A program made the position numbers and the translations under genes. A stretch of 64,000 bases of DNA from positions 1,394,893 to 1,458,892 of the forward strand of contig NZ_LT632547.1 in the NCBI RefSeq assembly GCF_900119695.1, in the 5' to 3' direction. Each line of letters opens with the position of its first letter. The first letter of the stretch is position 1. The notes under the pieces are model-generated. The model did no database searches. It saw nothing but the letters and a program-made list of their open reading frames with translations, and was not told the origin of the DNA. The DNA comes from Actinomyces urinae (GTDB lineage: Bacteria > Actinomycetota > Actinomycetes > Actinomycetales > Actinomycetaceae). Shown one piece after another: positions 31,191 through 39,397 of this stretch.

Positions 31191-31223
31191 GATGGCCCGC
31201 AGACACTATGTCCACGGGCCATC
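31191..31223 (-). terminator. Hairpin terminator
   Basis: GATGGCCCG pairs with CGGGCCATC around a 15-nt region, downstream of the gene at 31251-32324. Confidence 0.7.
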
Positions 31224-31250
31224 TGAATACTTAGCGATTAACTCGGCAAA

Positions 31251-32324
31251 TCAGTCGCAGTCGCCTACACAGACTTCGCCTTGAATATCGCCGATCCAAT
31301 CGCCGTTTCCATCTTGAGGTAGTTGGTGGTGCCAACTTCCATCCTGGTTATCTTGTATCCATTCGGGGTGATCGGAGTTGTAGCAGTATTGCCCACCACC
31401 ACACACATCACCACCGCCAGAGCTGCCACTGCCGCTATTACTACCTGCGTTCCAGTCGCTGTAGCCGCCGCCACTGTAGTCATTGCCGCCGTAGTTGCCG
31501 TCGTAGGTTTGTTCGTAGCCGCCTGAGCTTTGCGCCTGCTCAGCCTGTGCTTTGGCTTTCGCTGCGCCATTTACAGCCTTGGTTGCTTCGTTCAAGGCTT
31601 TAGCACTCTTACTCGCCTCGTCAGCGCGAGTAAACGCGGCCTCAATGTCGGCCACGGCCTCTAGCGTTTCTGGCTTGGCTTGGTCGATAGCTTTAGCTTC
31701 TTTCAGCGCAGCATCAAGCTTGTCGGTCGCTTCTTTTTCTACGCCTTCACGGTTAGCTTTACCCGCCTGCTCGATTGCCTCGTTAAGGTTCTTTACTGCC
31801 TGGTCAAACTCAGTTGCGGCTTTGGCTGCGACTTCCTCGCGCACGTCTTTGAATGAAGCGGTGAGCTTATCGAGCACGTTTTGCGCCTGCTCTTGCGCGG
31901 CTTTAACCGCGTTTGTGGCTTCCTTGGCTTTTTCGCGCCCTAACGTGGAGGCATCCTGCACCTCAACGCTTGCCAGGTTGTCTGCTTCTTCTACCGCTTC
32001 GGCAAGGGTCTTAGTGTCGGTGTCTTTTGCGCGCTGCGCTGCGAGTTCAAGTAGCGCATCCGCCTGCGTCTTGGTCTGGTCTAGTTCGGTTAGGGTTTGC
32101 TGGTAGCTCGCTTGGGCTGTTTGGTATTGCTCGCGCGCGTTCTTAGTATCGGCCTGGGTTTTCCATGCCAACCCGACCGCTACTAGCACGGCGATTAGTG
32201 CTACTGCGATAGTGGCAATAATGGGCGGCCGCTTATACCAAGCCGGTTTAACCATAGTGGCTGGCTCACTCATCGCGACCTCGGTTGTTTCTTCTGGTGG
32301 AGTGTTGGACTGGTTCGTGCTCAT
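31251..32324 (-). CDS. Membrane-anchored coiled-coil protein with Cys-rich end
   Basis: The 357-residue protein has a cytoplasmic N-terminus, a transmembrane helix (about 33-53) and a long outer coiled coil of Ala/Glu/Lys-rich heptads (about 58-255). A Gly/Ser/Asn linker leads to a terminal domain with four cysteines (CGGGQYCYN, CVGDC) and Trp-rich turns. The shape fits a surface sensor or contact protein rather than an enzyme. Its neighbours are the adhesin and the ParA-group genes. No family is recognised. Confidence 0.65.
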   Translation of the reverse strand: MSTNQSNTPPEETTEVAMSEPATMVKPAWYKRPPIIATIAVALIAVLVAVGLAWKTQADTKNAREQYQTAQASYQQTLTELDQTKTQADALLELAAQRAKDTDTKTLAEAVEEADNLASVEVQDASTLGREKAKEATNAVKAAQEQAQNVLDKLTASFKDVREEVAAKAATEFDQAVKNLNEAIEQAGKANREGVEKEATDKLDAALKEAKAIDQAKPETLEAVADIEAAFTRADEASKSAKALNEATKAVNGAAKAKAQAEQAQSSGGYEQTYDGNYGGNDYSGGGYSDWNAGSNSGSGSSGGGDVCGGGQYCYNSDHPEWIQDNQDGSWHHQLPQDGNGDWIGDIQGEVCVGDCD

Positions 32325-32354
32325 GGTGTTTTCCTTTACTTGCTGGTGTCGAGT

Positions 32355-32684
32355 CTAGTTGATTGGTCCGCGTGGTCCGACTGGTAGGGTGCCGGCTCCG
32401 CGTGGTTGGACTGGTGTTTGTAGCCTTGTTCGGACTTGCTTGTTGTAGGCGATTAGGGCTTGTTCTACCCATTTGCTCCATGTGGTTGGTCCATCGTTGG
32501 CGAGGTCGGCTAGGAATAGTCCGCGTGCTTCGTCTGCTACTTTTTCATTTACGCGCACAGTGATCTTTTGCTTGCGGACTTGCTGTGGGCTTGGTGTGGG
32601 CTTGTCTGCTTGCAGCCCTGCCATGGGTTGTCCGATTACGCTTTGTCCAGCTAGGGCGCTGCGTCTGGGTTGTGGCTTAGTCAT
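32355..32684 (-). CDS. Small DNA-binding partner of ParA (ribbon-helix-helix-like)
   Basis: The 109-residue protein has a disordered N-terminus, then QKITVRVNEKVADEARGLFLAD and WSKWVEQALIAYNKQVRTR, a pattern like plasmid ParG/ribbon-helix-helix centromere-binding proteins. It is the third gene of the parA operon and overlaps the middle gene by 8 bp. It probably binds a partition site and works with the ParA protein in maintaining the excised circle. Confidence 0.65.
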   Translation of the reverse strand: MTKPQPRRSALAGQSVIGQPMAGLQADKPTPSPQQVRKQKITVRVNEKVADEARGLFLADLANDGPTTWSKWVEQALIAYNKQVRTRLQTPVQPRGAGTLPVGPRGPIN

Positions 32685-32985
32685 TGGTTTGTCTTTCTGC
32701 GAGTTTTCGCATGTGTTTGCGTAGTCGGTTTATGGCTTGAGCCGTTTCTGATAGGCGGGTTTCGAGCTGGAGTATTTGCTCAAAGTCTTTAGTGTCTAGC
32801 ACTTGTTTGACTTGTTCTCGCCACGTGTAGTCCCCTGCCGCGATGCGTTCTGGTTCGATCCAGTATTGGAGGAAGTTAGCTATTCTTACCGTGTCGTTGT
32901 AAAGCAACTTAAGGTAGATTTCTTTGTCTTCAAGGCTTGCCTGGTTGTATGAGGCTAAGAGCTGTTTGTTACTGATTCGACTCAT
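32677..32985 (-). CDS. Small helical protein of the parA operon
   Basis: The 102-residue protein starts at ATG 32985, which overlaps the parA stop (ATGA); the longer frame to 33069 is rejected. It is all-helical (EDKEIYLKLLYNDTVRIANF, then LSETAQAINRLRKHMRKLAE) and probably binds protein or DNA. Unknown family; conserved position between parA and the RHH-like gene suggests a partition or copy-maintenance role. Confidence 0.6.
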   Translation of the reverse strand: MSRISNKQLLASYNQASLEDKEIYLKLLYNDTVRIANFLQYWIEPERIAAGDYTWREQVKQVLDTKDFEQILQLETRLSETAQAINRLRKHMRKLAERQTND

Positions 32986-33785
32986 TGTTTGCCTGCTTGG
33001 TGGTTTTGGATTGCGTGTAGGTATTGGCTGTAGATGTCGGCGAGTTCTGCTGCTTCTTGTGTGGGCCATTGTTCTAGTGGCTTACTGGCTTCCACACTGT
33101 CTGCAATTGCTACTCGCTTGGGGATGGGCGGGTTGAAGATTGTCAGGCCGCGTTGTTCTACTTCGTGGGTTAGCTCACTCATCCAGTGCCCGCCACTGGT
33201 GGTTCGGGCTTCGTGTTGGTTAATAATGATTCCCCCGATTGTGAGTTCGGGGTTGTAGTAGGTGCGAATCTGGTCGATGGAGCCAAGTAGTCGGGCTAGT
33301 CCGTTAGCGCTCCACAGCTTGGAGTGCGTGACGATAAGGGCAATATCAGTGGCGGTTAGGCCATTGATTGTGAGTTGATCGAGTGATGGTGGGCAGTCGA
33401 TAAGACACAAGTCGTAGTCGTGTGCGACTTCGTTCAGGGCGGCGCGTAGCCTGCTTTCACGCCCGGCTCCTGCTACTACTAGCTCGTCTCTTACTACTGG
33501 TAGCGCCTCACCTGTGGTGGGCACTAGGTCTACCCCGTCCCATAGGCCAGGCACGGTGACTTCGCTTATGGGTAGCTTGGTGCGGTTTGAAAGCACGTCG
33601 GCCAACCCCGTAGCGTCCTCGTCTACTGGGTGGCTTGCGAGACTACTGGTGATGTTGCCTTGCGGATCGAGGTCTACAACTAGCACGCGCATGCCCTCAA
33701 GAACGACGGCGCGGGCTAGGTGATAGGTGGTAGTGGATTTACCTACCCCACCTTTTTGATTACAAAGCGAGATGGTGAGCATCAT
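32982..33785 (-). CDS. parA: ParA-family partition ATPase
   Basis: The 267-residue protein has the deviant Walker A NQKGGVGKSTT (about 8-18), motif A' VDLDPQGN and Walker B-like LCLIDCPPSL. ParA ATPases position plasmids and stabilise ICEs during their circular stage. Start 33785 has AAGGAGACA upstream. It lies upstream of two small partner genes and next to the integrase. Confidence 0.9.
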   Translation of the reverse strand: MMLTISLCNQKGGVGKSTTTYHLARAVVLEGMRVLVVDLDPQGNITSSLASHPVDEDATGLADVLSNRTKLPISEVTVPGLWDGVDLVPTTGEALPVVRDELVVAGAGRESRLRAALNEVAHDYDLCLIDCPPSLDQLTINGLTATDIALIVTHSKLWSANGLARLLGSIDQIRTYYNPELTIGGIIINQHEARTTSGGHWMSELTHEVEQRGLTIFNPPIPKRVAIADSVEASKPLEQWPTQEAAELADIYSQYLHAIQNHQAGKQ

Positions 33786-33813
33786 TGTCTCCTTGGGTGT
33801 AGAGGTCTATTAG

Positions 33814-33859
33814 TTGCCATCATTGCCGTCATTGCTGGCAATGCTGGCGTTGCTGGCAG
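33814..33859. repeat. 9-bp tandem repeat (ATTGCTGGC-like), copy 3 of 4
   Basis: Intergenic, between parA and the integrase stop codon. Together with 34762-34826 it flanks the integrase gene on both sides. Confidence 0.75.
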
Positions 33860-34726
33860 TTAGAACAAATAGTTGTTGAACACGTTTGGTAGTAGGTCTA
33901 GAGCTTGGCGTTGTAGGCGTACTGAAACGTTCATGTATAACGCGGTTGTTTGTAAGTTTTCGTGACGCATAAGGGTTTGAACTACGCGCGCGTCTACTCC
34001 TGCTTCGAGTAGTGCCGTGGCGAAATAGTGGCGTAGCTGGTGGGAAGTCATTGTGATTCCCACTCGCGCGAAGGCATTAGAAATGCTTGAGCCAACTGCC
34101 CTCCGTTCGACATGCGTGTTAGGGCACGTAGGGGAGGGGAACCACCAGCCACGTAGAGGGTATTGTTCAGCCTCATGCAAGATGATGGGGTGCACCGGTA
34201 GCGTGGCAGTTTTATCGCCTTTTCCAACCACGGTTATCATTCCGGTTGAGTGATCGAAGTCTTGTCCGCGTATCTTTGCTATCTCGTGGACTCGCAGCCC
34301 GGCAAAGGCAGCTAACATGATGCGGGTGCGCGTGGCAGGACGTAGAGGCGACGCGAGCACCGTTCGGAGCTGCTCATCCGTGATGGGGCGCGGTTGGTAC
34401 TTGGGGCGCTTGGGGGATGCTACGCGAGACATGGGATTGTCCTCGCGGTGATCGCTAATCACTAGCCATTGGTAGAAGGCTCGCAGATGCACGTAGTACG
34501 TGTGGCGCGTGATCGCAGATGGCAACGCGGCAAGCCACAAAGTAATGTCCTCGAAATTGGCGACTTGCGCGTTCACTCCCGTTTGTCGAGTGAATTGGTC
34601 TACAACTCGCAATCGTTCATCAATCGTCCTGGGCGATAGAGAACGTGCAGACATTTCTACAGTCCATAGTCGTGCTAGTTGTTCGAAGGGAATAACAGTT
34701 TTGAGCATGACTAAAGTTTCGGCCAT
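33860..34726 (-). CDS. int: Tyrosine recombinase/integrase of the ICE
   Basis: The 288-residue protein starts at M (MAETLVMLK) at 34726. The open frame to 34930 reads through the attachment site and the 9-bp repeats and gives no meaningful protein. An N-terminal SAM-like core-binding domain (about 10-95) leads to the catalytic domain with AGLRVHEI (Arg), HQLRH (His-x-x-Arg), RHENLQTTALYMNV (His and nucleophilic Tyr). It integrates the element at the tRNA-Thr 3' end. No excisionase gene was recognised. Confidence 0.85.
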   Translation of the reverse strand: MAETLVMLKTVIPFEQLARLWTVEMSARSLSPRTIDERLRVVDQFTRQTGVNAQVANFEDITLWLAALPSAITRHTYYVHLRAFYQWLVISDHREDNPMSRVASPKRPKYQPRPITDEQLRTVLASPLRPATRTRIMLAAFAGLRVHEIAKIRGQDFDHSTGMITVVGKGDKTATLPVHPIILHEAEQYPLRGWWFPSPTCPNTHVERRAVGSSISNAFARVGITMTSHQLRHYFATALLEAGVDARVVQTLMRHENLQTTALYMNVSVRLQRQALDLLPNVFNNYLF

Positions 34727-34761
34727 TAACGTTGGCAAGCGTGCCCAATCGCTGCAGTTCC

Positions 34762-34826
34762 GGGCATTGCTGGCAGTGCCATCATTGCCGGCAATGCCGG
34801 CATTGCCATAGTTGCTGGCAATACGG
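34762..34826. repeat. 9-bp tandem repeat (GGCATTGCC-like), copy 4 of 4
   Basis: The longest copy, in both orientations (CATTGCCGGCAATGCCGG), between the integrase start and the attachment site. Confidence 0.75.
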
Positions 34827-34895
34827 GCAAAAAGAAAAGTGAAGGGCAGGGTTAGTACAGATACTATGCCGAGAATGAGTGGGTTCTTGCGTCCA

Positions 34896-34940
34896 ACTTG
34901 TAATGAATAGGTCGTGGGTTCGATTCCCACAGGCGGCTCT
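34896..34940 (+). other. ICE attachment site: 3' part of tRNA-Thr(TGT)
   Basis: ACTTGTAATGAAT gives the anticodon loop CTTGTAA with anticodon TGT and the 3' half of the anticodon stem; GTGGG TTCGATT CCCAC is the T arm, and AGGCGGC the 3' acceptor strand. The matching 5' half is absent: bases just upstream cannot pair with the TGAAT stem strand. This is what remains at one end when an element integrates into a tRNA gene. The intact copy should lie at the other end, which is not in this window. Confidence 0.8.
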
Positions 34941-34945
34941 GAGTT

Positions 34946-34969
34946 GGCCCCCGCGAAAGCGGGGGTTTT
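34946..34969 (+). terminator. tRNA-Thr terminator
   Basis: CCCCCGC-GAAA-GCGGGGG followed by TTTT directly after the tRNA remnant; it belongs to the host side of the junction. Confidence 0.8.
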
Positions 34970-35059
34970 CTCATGCCACGAGAATGATTACTGCAGTGGG
35001 CGGTTTCTTTCGCGTGTTGGCGGGAACCCTTTTAGCGTCGCGACCCTACTTGGCATCGG

Positions 35060-36073
35060 CTACGATCGGATAATCAAACGCGTAGGCAGGTATGTTGTTT
35101 GGGGCTCACCTGTTTCTGTGCCTTTAATCCGAGCGAATAAACGTTGTGCTGCAATGGTTCCAATCAGGGTTGGATCTTGCGCAACTACTGATAAAGGATT
35201 ACTTAGTAAGTCTGCTAGCTCGAGATCGTCAAATGCGACATGGTCCAATTTCGCAGTTACGTACGTCGGGGCGTGAAGCGTGGAAATAGTGTTAAGGCTG
35301 TTTCCTGTGATTAATGCAGTGGCAGGTTCGTCTAGGGCTATACAGGTCTGGAGCGCAGCCTCTGCCCGTTCTGTGCTGGGATGCCCTAAATGTACTAAAC
35401 GATCGTCAAATGCTATGCCTTCAGAAGCCAAAGCATCTCTGTAGCCTTGCACGCGTTCGTTGCTGGCGTACATGTCTACGGAATCGCCGATGTAGGCAAT
35501 TCTCCTGTGGCCCCTCTTGATTAAATGCTGAGTCGCATCAAATGCGCCGGCGCGATTATCGGACAAAACCACGTCCGTAAGTAAACCGAGCGGAGATCTG
35601 TCTACGAAGACCACTGCCATTCCCGCATCAATTTCAAACTGCAAATACCCATGGTCTACCGGTGAAGGAATAATGATCAGGCCATCCACTCTTCTCGAAA
35701 TCAAAGCTTGAATGGCTTTCCGCTCCCGATCCGGATTATCGGATGATGAAGCTGTAACCAAAAGATAATCTTCTTCGAGCGCAACTCGTTCTACTGCACT
35801 TGCTATGGAAGCCTGAATAGGCTCCGAGAGATTCTCTACGACCAGCCCCACCATCGATGATTGTCCCTGCCTTAGGTTTGCTGCCGCTTCGTTGCGTCGG
35901 AAATTAAGTTGAGCGATCGCTTGCTCAACAGTGGCGATGGTTTCTTCGCTGACATGCGGTTCGCCATTGACTACGCGTGAGACGGTTTTGATTCCCACAC
36001 CCGCAAGTGCCGCAACGTCTTTCATTGTGGGGCGCGCAACTTTTTGACTGTTGTTTTTCTTAGGTGATGCCAT
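35060..36073 (-). CDS. LacI-family sugar-responsive repressor
   Basis: The 337-residue protein has the LacI helix-turn-helix and hinge (TMKDVAALAGVGIKTVSRVVNG, about 16-37) and a periplasmic-binding-protein-like effector domain (about 70-335). It is divergent from the sugar ABC operon starting at 36205. Two near-identical palindromes, GACAACGTTATC (36086-36097) and GACAACGTTGTC (36162-36173), are the likely operators. It should repress the importer and both GH32-like genes in the absence of an inducing sugar, probably a fructose-containing one. Confidence 0.85.
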   Translation of the reverse strand: MASPKKNNSQKVARPTMKDVAALAGVGIKTVSRVVNGEPHVSEETIATVEQAIAQLNFRRNEAAANLRQGQSSMVGLVVENLSEPIQASIASAVERVALEEDYLLVTASSSDNPDRERKAIQALISRRVDGLIIIPSPVDHGYLQFEIDAGMAVVFVDRSPLGLLTDVVLSDNRAGAFDATQHLIKRGHRRIAYIGDSVDMYASNERVQGYRDALASEGIAFDDRLVHLGHPSTERAEAALQTCIALDEPATALITGNSLNTISTLHAPTYVTAKLDHVAFDDLELADLLSNPLSVVAQDPTLIGTIAAQRLFARIKGTETGEPQTTYLPTRLIIRS

Positions 36074-36085
36074 CTCGTCCCTCCT

Positions 36086-36097
36086 GACAACGTTATC
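36086..36097. promoter_or_regulatory. LacI-family operator, proximal to repressor gene
   Basis: GACAACGTTATC, one mismatch from the perfect palindrome at 36162-36173; 12 bp upstream of the repressor start, suggesting autoregulation. Confidence 0.7.
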
Positions 36098-36125
36098 TTA
36101 CTAATTTTAATCTATCTCTTAACCC

Positions 36126-36155
36126 TTGTAATAAACAGCTAATTGTGTGTATATT
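36126..36155 (+). promoter_or_regulatory. Putative promoter of the sugar operon
   Basis: TTGTAA (36126-36131), 18-bp spacer, TATATT (36150-36155). The operator at 36162-36173 would overlap the transcription start. Confidence 0.5.
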
Positions 36156-36161
36156 GTTTAT

Positions 36162-36173
36162 GACAACGTTGTC
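36162..36173. promoter_or_regulatory. LacI-family operator of the ABC operon
   Basis: Perfect 12-bp palindrome GACAACGTTGTC with a central CG as in LacI/GalR operators. Confidence 0.8.
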
Positions 36174-36204
36174 GGACACTTTGGAAATAGTGAGAGGCTG
36201 ATCG

Positions 36205-37461
36205 ATGAAGATTAGGAAAACTGCAAAAGCAGTTGCTAAAGGAGCAGTAGTGGCAGTAGCAAGCGCTCTGGCGCTTACCGCCTGTGGAGGTGGAACCGGA
36301 CAATCGTCAGCGGACGGCGGTCAGGTTGAGCTGCGGTGGATAATGTCTGCAGACTCCCAAGCTGAAGTGGATGTTTGGAATCATCTCGCGGAAATGGTGA
36401 CTGAGAAATATCCCGATATCAAAGTGAAGTTTGAAAGCTCGCCATTTAAGGATTACTACAATAAGCTCACTGCTCAGGCTGCAAGTGGTGACCTGGCATG
36501 TATTGCAGGCCTTCAAGCACAGAGAGTTCCGGATGTCGGATCATTGTTCACTGACCTAAATCCGGCAATCGAGGCTGATGGATTCGACATTGACGGGTAT
36601 GAGCCTTCTATTGTTGAAGGCTTGCAGCAGGACGGCAAGCAACTCGCTATTCCGTATGACGTTGGGCCGTACTTGTTGTTCTACAACAAGGATATGTTTG
36701 ACGAAGCCGGCGTTGCAGAACCTTCGCCTGGGTGGAGCGAAAAAGAATTCCTTGATTCTGCACACGCACTCACTAAAGACGGTGTTTATGGTTATGTGGC
36801 CGATGGCAATCCGGACATGTGGTTGCCATATGCATTGAGCATCGGTGGCGATTATCTGAAAGACGGTAAGCCGAATCTGACAGATGAGAAGGTCGTTGAA
36901 GGGTTCAAGTGGGTAACCGAACTTGTTACGAAAGAGAAAGTTGCCCCAGCTCCGCCAGCTACAGGTGCCGCGAACTGGCCTGCCGACCAATGGCGTAATG
37001 GGAACGCGGCAATGTATGTGGATGGTCCTTGGCAGCTTATGAACGCTAAGAAGAACGTTGACTTTACACTCGGGATTTCCACGGTTCCCGCTTTTGATGG
37101 ATCTAGTGTGACCACCATGTCAGGTACAGGATTCGGTGTAACAGAAAGCTGTAAGAATCCTGACGAAGCATGGAAGGCTATCTCCGTTATCATCGGGCCG
37201 GAGGCGCAGGAGTACATTGCCGGCGAAGGACGAGGTTTCCCGGCCTATATGGCTGCTCAGGATACCTGGTATTCGCTAGCCGATGTAGAGGGTGCGAAGG
37301 AAGCGATCGATACTGCGTTCGAAACCGTCAATGTCTACCGCACGGTGCCAAAATGGAACCAGCTTTCTGCACTAATGGAGCAGTACGGAGTTGAAGCCTT
37401 CAACGGCACATCTACGCCTGCCGAGGTCTTGGAACGAGTCCAAATTCAGGTTGAAAACTGA
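36205..37461 (+). CDS. Sugar ABC transporter substrate-binding lipoprotein
   Basis: The 418-residue protein has a lipoprotein signal peptide with lipobox LTAC (Cys about residue 27). It has the cluster B fold of sugar-binding proteins (VELRWIMSADSQAEVDVWNH, IPYDVGPYLLFYNKDMFDEAGV, YVDGPWQL). It captures an oligosaccharide at the membrane surface for the two permeases downstream. The operon includes two GH32-like enzymes, pointing to a fructooligosaccharide or sucrose-type substrate. Confidence 0.9.
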   Translation: MKIRKTAKAVAKGAVVAVASALALTACGGGTGQSSADGGQVELRWIMSADSQAEVDVWNHLAEMVTEKYPDIKVKFESSPFKDYYNKLTAQAASGDLACIAGLQAQRVPDVGSLFTDLNPAIEADGFDIDGYEPSIVEGLQQDGKQLAIPYDVGPYLLFYNKDMFDEAGVAEPSPGWSEKEFLDSAHALTKDGVYGYVADGNPDMWLPYALSIGGDYLKDGKPNLTDEKVVEGFKWVTELVTKEKVAPAPPATGAANWPADQWRNGNAAMYVDGPWQLMNAKKNVDFTLGISTVPAFDGSSVTTMSGTGFGVTESCKNPDEAWKAISVIIGPEAQEYIAGEGRGFPAYMAAQDTWYSLADVEGAKEAIDTAFETVNVYRTVPKWNQLSALMEQYGVEAFNGTSTPAEVLERVQIQVEN

Positions 37462-37525
37462 TAACCAGTTTCTGAATTGCCCGTTGAGGCAATCCCGCTA
37501 ATAGGCAGACTCAGAGGATACTTCA

Positions 37526-38476
37526 ATGTCACAAACAGTGGTTTCATTAGCGAAAACCGGTGATGACAGGAACAGGTCAGATCAAAGAAACCGCCGAAGC
37601 AAGTTGCAGCGTCGAAACCTATTCGCTGCATTGGGTTTTCTAGCCCCTAATCTGCTGGGTTTTTTGATCTTCACGATCGTTCCTGTGGGCGCTTCCTTGG
37701 TGCTTGCATTCTATGAATGGCCGCTCTTGGGAGATGCCGTGTTTACGGGCGTGGATAACTTCGTCCGTCTCTTCACTGAAGATCCGGTTTTCTGGCAAAT
37801 AGTAGGGAATACTCTCTATTTCGTTGTGGGGTACGTAGTGTTAAACCTCATCGTGTCTTTGACAATGGCGATTTGGCTAACGTCTCGCGTGAAATGGAAA
37901 GGGTTTCTGCGGTTTGTATTCTTCCTACCGGTGGTCTCACCTATGGTTGCTAACGCTGTGGTATGGAGGCTCCTTTATACTCCGGAGGATGGCCTATTAG
38001 CGTGGTTCTTCAAAACGTTCACAGGAGCCTCTGGTCCTGATTGGCTTGGTTCATCTGAATGGGCGATGCCAGCGGTGATCATCATGTCGGTATGGGCTGG
38101 GTTCGGCTATAACATGATCATCTTTATCGCGGGGATTGAAGGGATTCCCTCCACGGTTTATGAGGCCGCTGCGATAGATGGTGCAGGCTGGTGGCATCGT
38201 CTTTTCCGCATCACTCTGCCATTGCTCACGCCGAGCATATTTTTCGCAACAGTGATGACTGTGATCTCTTCGCTCCAAGTGTTTGCACAACCATTTATCC
38301 TCACCGGAGGAGGGCCAGGGGCTTCCACGACCACACTCGTGTATTACCTGTATCAGAAAGGTTTCCAAGCCTACGAGATGGGTTACGCATCCGCAATTGC
38401 TTGGTCACTATTCGTGTTGATCATGTTTATTACGGTCCTTCAGTTCCGTAGCCAAAAGAAGTGGGTGCACTACTAA
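37526..38476 (+). CDS. Sugar ABC transporter permease (MalF/UgpA type)
   Basis: The 316-residue protein has six predicted transmembrane helices and the EAA loop EAAAIDGAGWWHRLFRITLPLL (about residue 213), which contacts the ATPase. The N-terminal 25 residues are charged and cytoplasmic. It overlaps the next permease by one base (TAATG). No ATPase subunit is encoded in the operon. Confidence 0.9.
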   Translation: MSQTVVSLAKTGDDRNRSDQRNRRSKLQRRNLFAALGFLAPNLLGFLIFTIVPVGASLVLAFYEWPLLGDAVFTGVDNFVRLFTEDPVFWQIVGNTLYFVVGYVVLNLIVSLTMAIWLTSRVKWKGFLRFVFFLPVVSPMVANAVVWRLLYTPEDGLLAWFFKTFTGASGPDWLGSSEWAMPAVIIMSVWAGFGYNMIIFIAGIEGIPSTVYEAAAIDGAGWWHRLFRITLPLLTPSIFFATVMTVISSLQVFAQPFILTGGGPGASTTTLVYYLYQKGFQAYEMGYASAIAWSLFVLIMFITVLQFRSQKKWVHY

Positions 38477-39348
38477 TGGTCATGTCTTTAAGCAAACAAC
38501 AATCGCAAATAAACAGCCTTAGGACAGGGCCGCGGTGGGGGAGAGCTCTATCCCAAATACTGGTGATGGTTGCTGCCTTAATCGTCCTAACTCCATTTAT
38601 CTGGATGGTCTCGACGGCTCTTAAACCGGCCAGTGAGGTTTTTGCATCTCCTCCCTCGTTGATCGGCTCGAAGATTCAGTGGTCAAATTTCGCAGACGTA
38701 TGGACTTATCTGCCTTTTGGCAAGTTCATGGTTAACGGCGTTATTGTCGCTGGAATTGGAACCATCATGGTTGTCTTCACTTCCTCGATGGCTGCGTATG
38801 CATTCTCTCGAATCAAATGGAGGGGACGTGACGGGACGTTCCTGCTCTATCTAGGTACGCTGATGATCCCGCAGGAAGTGTTGATAGTTCCAATGTTTAT
38901 CCTGATGCGTGAACTCGGATGGGTGAACAGTTACCAGGCTCTAATCGTTCCTTGGGCGTTCACGGCATTTGGAACCTTCTTGCTTAGGCAGTTCTTCCTT
39001 ACCTTGCCTGATGAACTTGAAGAGGCCGCACGGATTGACGGGGCGGGACGATGGACTTCATTCAGTCGAATAATCCTTCCCCTGGCAAAGCCGGCACTTG
39101 GCACTTTGGCGGTATTTACATTCATCGGATATTGGAATAGCTTCCTCTGGCCGTTGCTGATCGTGAGCGATGTGAACATGGCAACCGTTCCACTAGGCCT
39201 AAACATGTTCCTTGGGCAGACCGGAAATCAATGGAACCTGCTTATGGCTGCATCCACTATTTCAGTTATTCCTAGTGCCATTTTGGTTCTCTTCCTGCAG
39301 CGGTACCTTGTGTCGGGAATTGCCCTCAGCGGAATGGGCGGCCGTTAA
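38476..39348 (+). CDS. Sugar ABC transporter permease (MalG/UgpE type)
   Basis: The 290-residue protein starts at ATG 38476, overlapping the preceding stop; a GTG at 38461 is less likely. It has six transmembrane helices and the EAA loop EEAARIDGAGRWTSFSRIILPL. It forms the channel with the upstream permease. The ATPase is probably a shared MsmK-type protein elsewhere. Confidence 0.9.
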   Translation: MVMSLSKQQSQINSLRTGPRWGRALSQILVMVAALIVLTPFIWMVSTALKPASEVFASPPSLIGSKIQWSNFADVWTYLPFGKFMVNGVIVAGIGTIMVVFTSSMAAYAFSRIKWRGRDGTFLLYLGTLMIPQEVLIVPMFILMRELGWVNSYQALIVPWAFTAFGTFLLRQFFLTLPDELEEAARIDGAGRWTSFSRIILPLAKPALGTLAVFTFIGYWNSFLWPLLIVSDVNMATVPLGLNMFLGQTGNQWNLLMAASTISVIPSAILVLFLQRYLVSGIALSGMGGR

Positions 39349-39397
39349 CAGATCAGAATGAGTAGCAAATAGGCACATAAGTTTGAAAGGCGTATTA

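Noticed and set aside
32355-33785. The parA operon as evidence that the element is a plasmid rather than an ICE
   Set aside because: An integrase and a tRNA attachment site are present and no replication initiator gene was seen, although a replication gene may lie in the part missing at the left end.
34727-34930. N-terminal extension of the integrase starting MGIEPTTYSLQ
   Set aside because: It is translation of the tRNA remnant and of the 9-bp repeats; the integrase fold starts after MAETLVMLK.
34986-35059. Short open frame right of the tRNA terminator (MITAVGG)
   Set aside because: No ribosome site or recognised sequence; probably intergenic.
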